A stretch of DNA of 7,532 nucleotides from JAJNPS01 sp031430315. Lineage in GTDB: Bacteria > Pseudomonadota > Alphaproteobacteria > Rhodobacterales > Rhodobacteraceae. The notes under the pieces were generated by a model. That model worked only from the letters and a program-made list of their open reading frames with translations, was not told the origin of the DNA and searched no databases. How positions within the stretch are numbered: position 1 is the first letter of the stretch; each line of letters begins with the position of its first letter. Both the position numbers and the translations under genes were made by a program. Location: contig JANPBI010000161.1 of assembly GCA_031430315.1 (NCBI GenBank), positions 1 through 7,532 on the forward strand, read 5' to 3'. Below, piece by piece: positions 6,296 through 7,532 of the stretch.

Positions 6296-7480
6296 TCAAC
6301 GGAAGGTAACGGTTTCGTATTTGCCGCCCTTGACTTCAAACTCGCGGTAGCGGCCAGCGCTTTCGCCCGCCCCCACCAGTTCGACGCCAGATGCGCCGTC
6401 ATAGTCGATGTCAACGCCTTGAGCGATCAACTCGAGTCCTTTGCCGATTTCGCCGGGCAGGATCTTCTCGCCCGGTGCATTGGCGACGTCCAAGATCTTG
6501 CCTTTGAAGTCTGCAGAGTTCGAAGAACCTGCGGCCTGCATTGCCAAGGCCATCAGCGCAACCGCGTCATATGACTCTGACGTGTAAGGTTGGGTCGAGT
6601 CAAAACCTGCAGCTTTCGCCATTTCCATCAACATCTTGTTGCCATCAGAGTCGGACGCGGCAACCTGACCATAAGATCCGTCCAACGCTGGGCCAATCGC
6701 GGCTGGCAAAGAGTCGCCAACCATACCGCCGGGCAAGCCAAACTTTGTAAAGGCGCCGGTGTCGAGCGACGCCTGGATAATGCCCTTACCACCTGTGTCC
6801 AGGTATCCTGCGACGACCAGCAAGTCTCCGCCCGCTGCAGCCAGTGACGCTACCTCGGCGGAAAAGTCGGCTTTGGAATCGTCGTGAGGAATATTCGCAG
6901 TAACCACACCGCCCTTTGCAGTAAACGAAGCTGCAATGGCCTCGGCAAGGCCTTTGCCGTAGTCGGTGTTCGAATAGGTCAGCGCGATTGACTTAACGCC
7001 CTTTTCCAAAAGGATATCAGCCATGACTTCGCCTTCACGCGCGTCAGAAGGTGAAGTGCGGAAGAACAGGCCGTCGTCTTCGTCCGTCGACAAGGCCGGC
7101 GATGTCGCTGATGGCGAGATCATAACGATCCCGTTTGGACGAGCAACGTTTTGCAGGACGGCACGGGTAGTACCCGAGCAGACTGCGCCCACGATGCCTT
7201 TGACGCCTTCAGCGGTGATAAGACGTTCGGCCGCAGCGGTTGCAACAGCAACGTCACCACAGGTGGAGTCACCCCGTACCGCAGTCAGGGTCGAACCGTT
7301 CAAGAATTTGCCGGAGTCGTTGATTTCTTTGATGGCGTAGTCCGCGCCAGAAACCATCGCGAGCGACAGAGATTCGATATCTCCCGTGAACCCGAACAGA
7401 ATGCCGATCTTGACGTCTTCGGCAAAGGCAGCGCCGGACATCAGCGCGGTGGCCGTTGTGGCCAAAAGTAGTTTTTTCAT
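6296..7480 (-). CDS. ABC transporter periplasmic substrate-binding protein, LivJ/LivK type (Peripla_BP_6)
   Basis: Captures an amino-acid-like ligand in the periplasm and delivers it to LivH/LivM. The 394 residues begin with a Sec signal peptide (M-K-K, a hydrophobic run, A-F-A) and probable cleavage after A20; no lipobox cysteine is present, so it is free in the periplasm. The mature start EDVKIGILFGFTGDIES is typical of type I binding proteins. C74 and C101 sit where E. coli LivJ has its disulfide, and the ligand-site stretches CSGTT (101-105) and SPSAT (122-126) match LivJ, with S102 and T126 in place of the residues that hold the ligand's alpha-carboxylate and amine. YSNTDYGKG near 169-177 and YTSESYDAVALMA in the C-terminal half are also family features. 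A GGGAGA site lies 5 bases before the ATG. Ligand identity is open: a branched-chain amino acid by family, or a methylated amino acid by the linked flavoprotein. Confidence 0.93.
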   Translation of the reverse strand: MKKLLLATTATALMSGAAFAEDVKIGILFGFTGDIESLSLAMVSGADYAIKEINDSGKFLNGSTLTAVRGDSTCGDVAVATAAAERLITAEGVKGIVGAVCSGTTRAVLQNVARPNGIVMISPSATSPALSTDEDDGLFFRTSPSDAREGEVMADILLEKGVKSIALTYSNTDYGKGLAEAIAASFTAKGGVVTANIPHDDSKADFSAEVASLAAAGGDLLVVAGYLDTGGKGIIQASLDTGAFTKFGLPGGMVGDSLPAAIGPALDGSYGQVAASDSDGNKMLMEMAKAAGFDSTQPYTSESYDAVALMALAMQAAGSSNSADFKGKILDVANAPGEKILPGEIGKGLELIAQGVDIDYDGASGVELVGAGESAGRYREFEVKGGKYETVTFR

Positions 7481-7485
7481 TGAAG

Positions 7486-7491
7486 TCTCCC
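7486..7491 (-). promoter_or_regulatory. Ribosome binding site of the substrate-binding protein
   Basis: The minus strand reads GGGAGA, 5 bases before the ATG at 7480. Good match and spacing support that start. The promoter of the operon is not identifiable in the 52 bases left before the window edge. Confidence 0.6.
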
Positions 7492-7496
7492 ATATT

Positions 7497-7508
7497 GGAT
7501 CGCGATCC
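7497..7508. repeat. 12-bp perfect palindrome in the leader of the binding-protein gene
   Basis: GGATCGCGATCC reads the same on both strands and ends 16 bases before the ATG, next to the ribosome site. It could be a protein-binding site, but a 12-base palindrome in GC-rich DNA may be chance. Confidence 0.25.
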
Positions 7509-7532
7509 TGCGGGTGAACCTAGAGAAGGCCG

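Noticed and set aside
1..7532. CRISPR arrays, tRNA or rRNA genes, insertion sequences, phage or defence genes
   Set aside because: I see no spaced direct repeats, RNA gene motifs, transposase frames or defence domains; intergenic space is short and explained.

Overview
The window reads as one ordinary metabolic locus of an alphaproteobacterium, most likely a marine Rhodobacteraceae (Roseobacter-type) species. The reasons are the GC-rich DNA with strongly third-position-biased codons, the style of the short exported protein, a GC-rich palindromic element of a kind I remember from that family, and a dimethylglycine-dehydrogenase-like flavoprotein beside a branched-chain amino acid (HAAT) type ABC transporter. 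The assignment is an inference; no rRNA or species marker is present.

All seven genes lie on the minus strand, so transcription runs from high to low coordinates. In order of transcription: a periplasmic type I substrate-binding protein (7480-6296); a 121-base spacer with a perfect 9-bp stem-loop; the ATPases LivG (6174-5386) and LivF (5393-4683), which overlap by 8 bases; a 120-residue exported protein of unknown function (4681-4319), one base after livF; the permeases LivH (4279-3275) and LivM (3271-1967), three bases apart; a 170-base intergenic region with a GC-rich hairpin element and a 21-bp perfect dyad; and the first 598 codons of an FAD-dependent oxidoreductase of the DMGDH/sarcosine dehydrogenase family (1796 to beyond position 1).

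The binding protein should capture an amino-acid-like ligand in the periplasm, LivH/LivM should form the membrane channel, and LivG/LivF should drive uptake with ATP. The flavoprotein would oxidatively demethylate an N-methylated amine and, through its folate-binding C-terminal half, pass the one-carbon unit to tetrahydrofolate. The plausible reading is uptake plus catabolism of a methylated amino acid such as dimethylglycine, sarcosine or a betaine breakdown product. The oxidoreductase may have its own promoter, because the 170-base region separates it from the transporter genes.

I do not see an undescribed system. The points worth a second look are the small exported protein inside the transporter operon, an Asp in place of the usual catalytic Glu in LivF, the perfect dyad before the oxidoreductase, an extended middle part of LivM, and a GC-rich element able to form two alternative hairpins.
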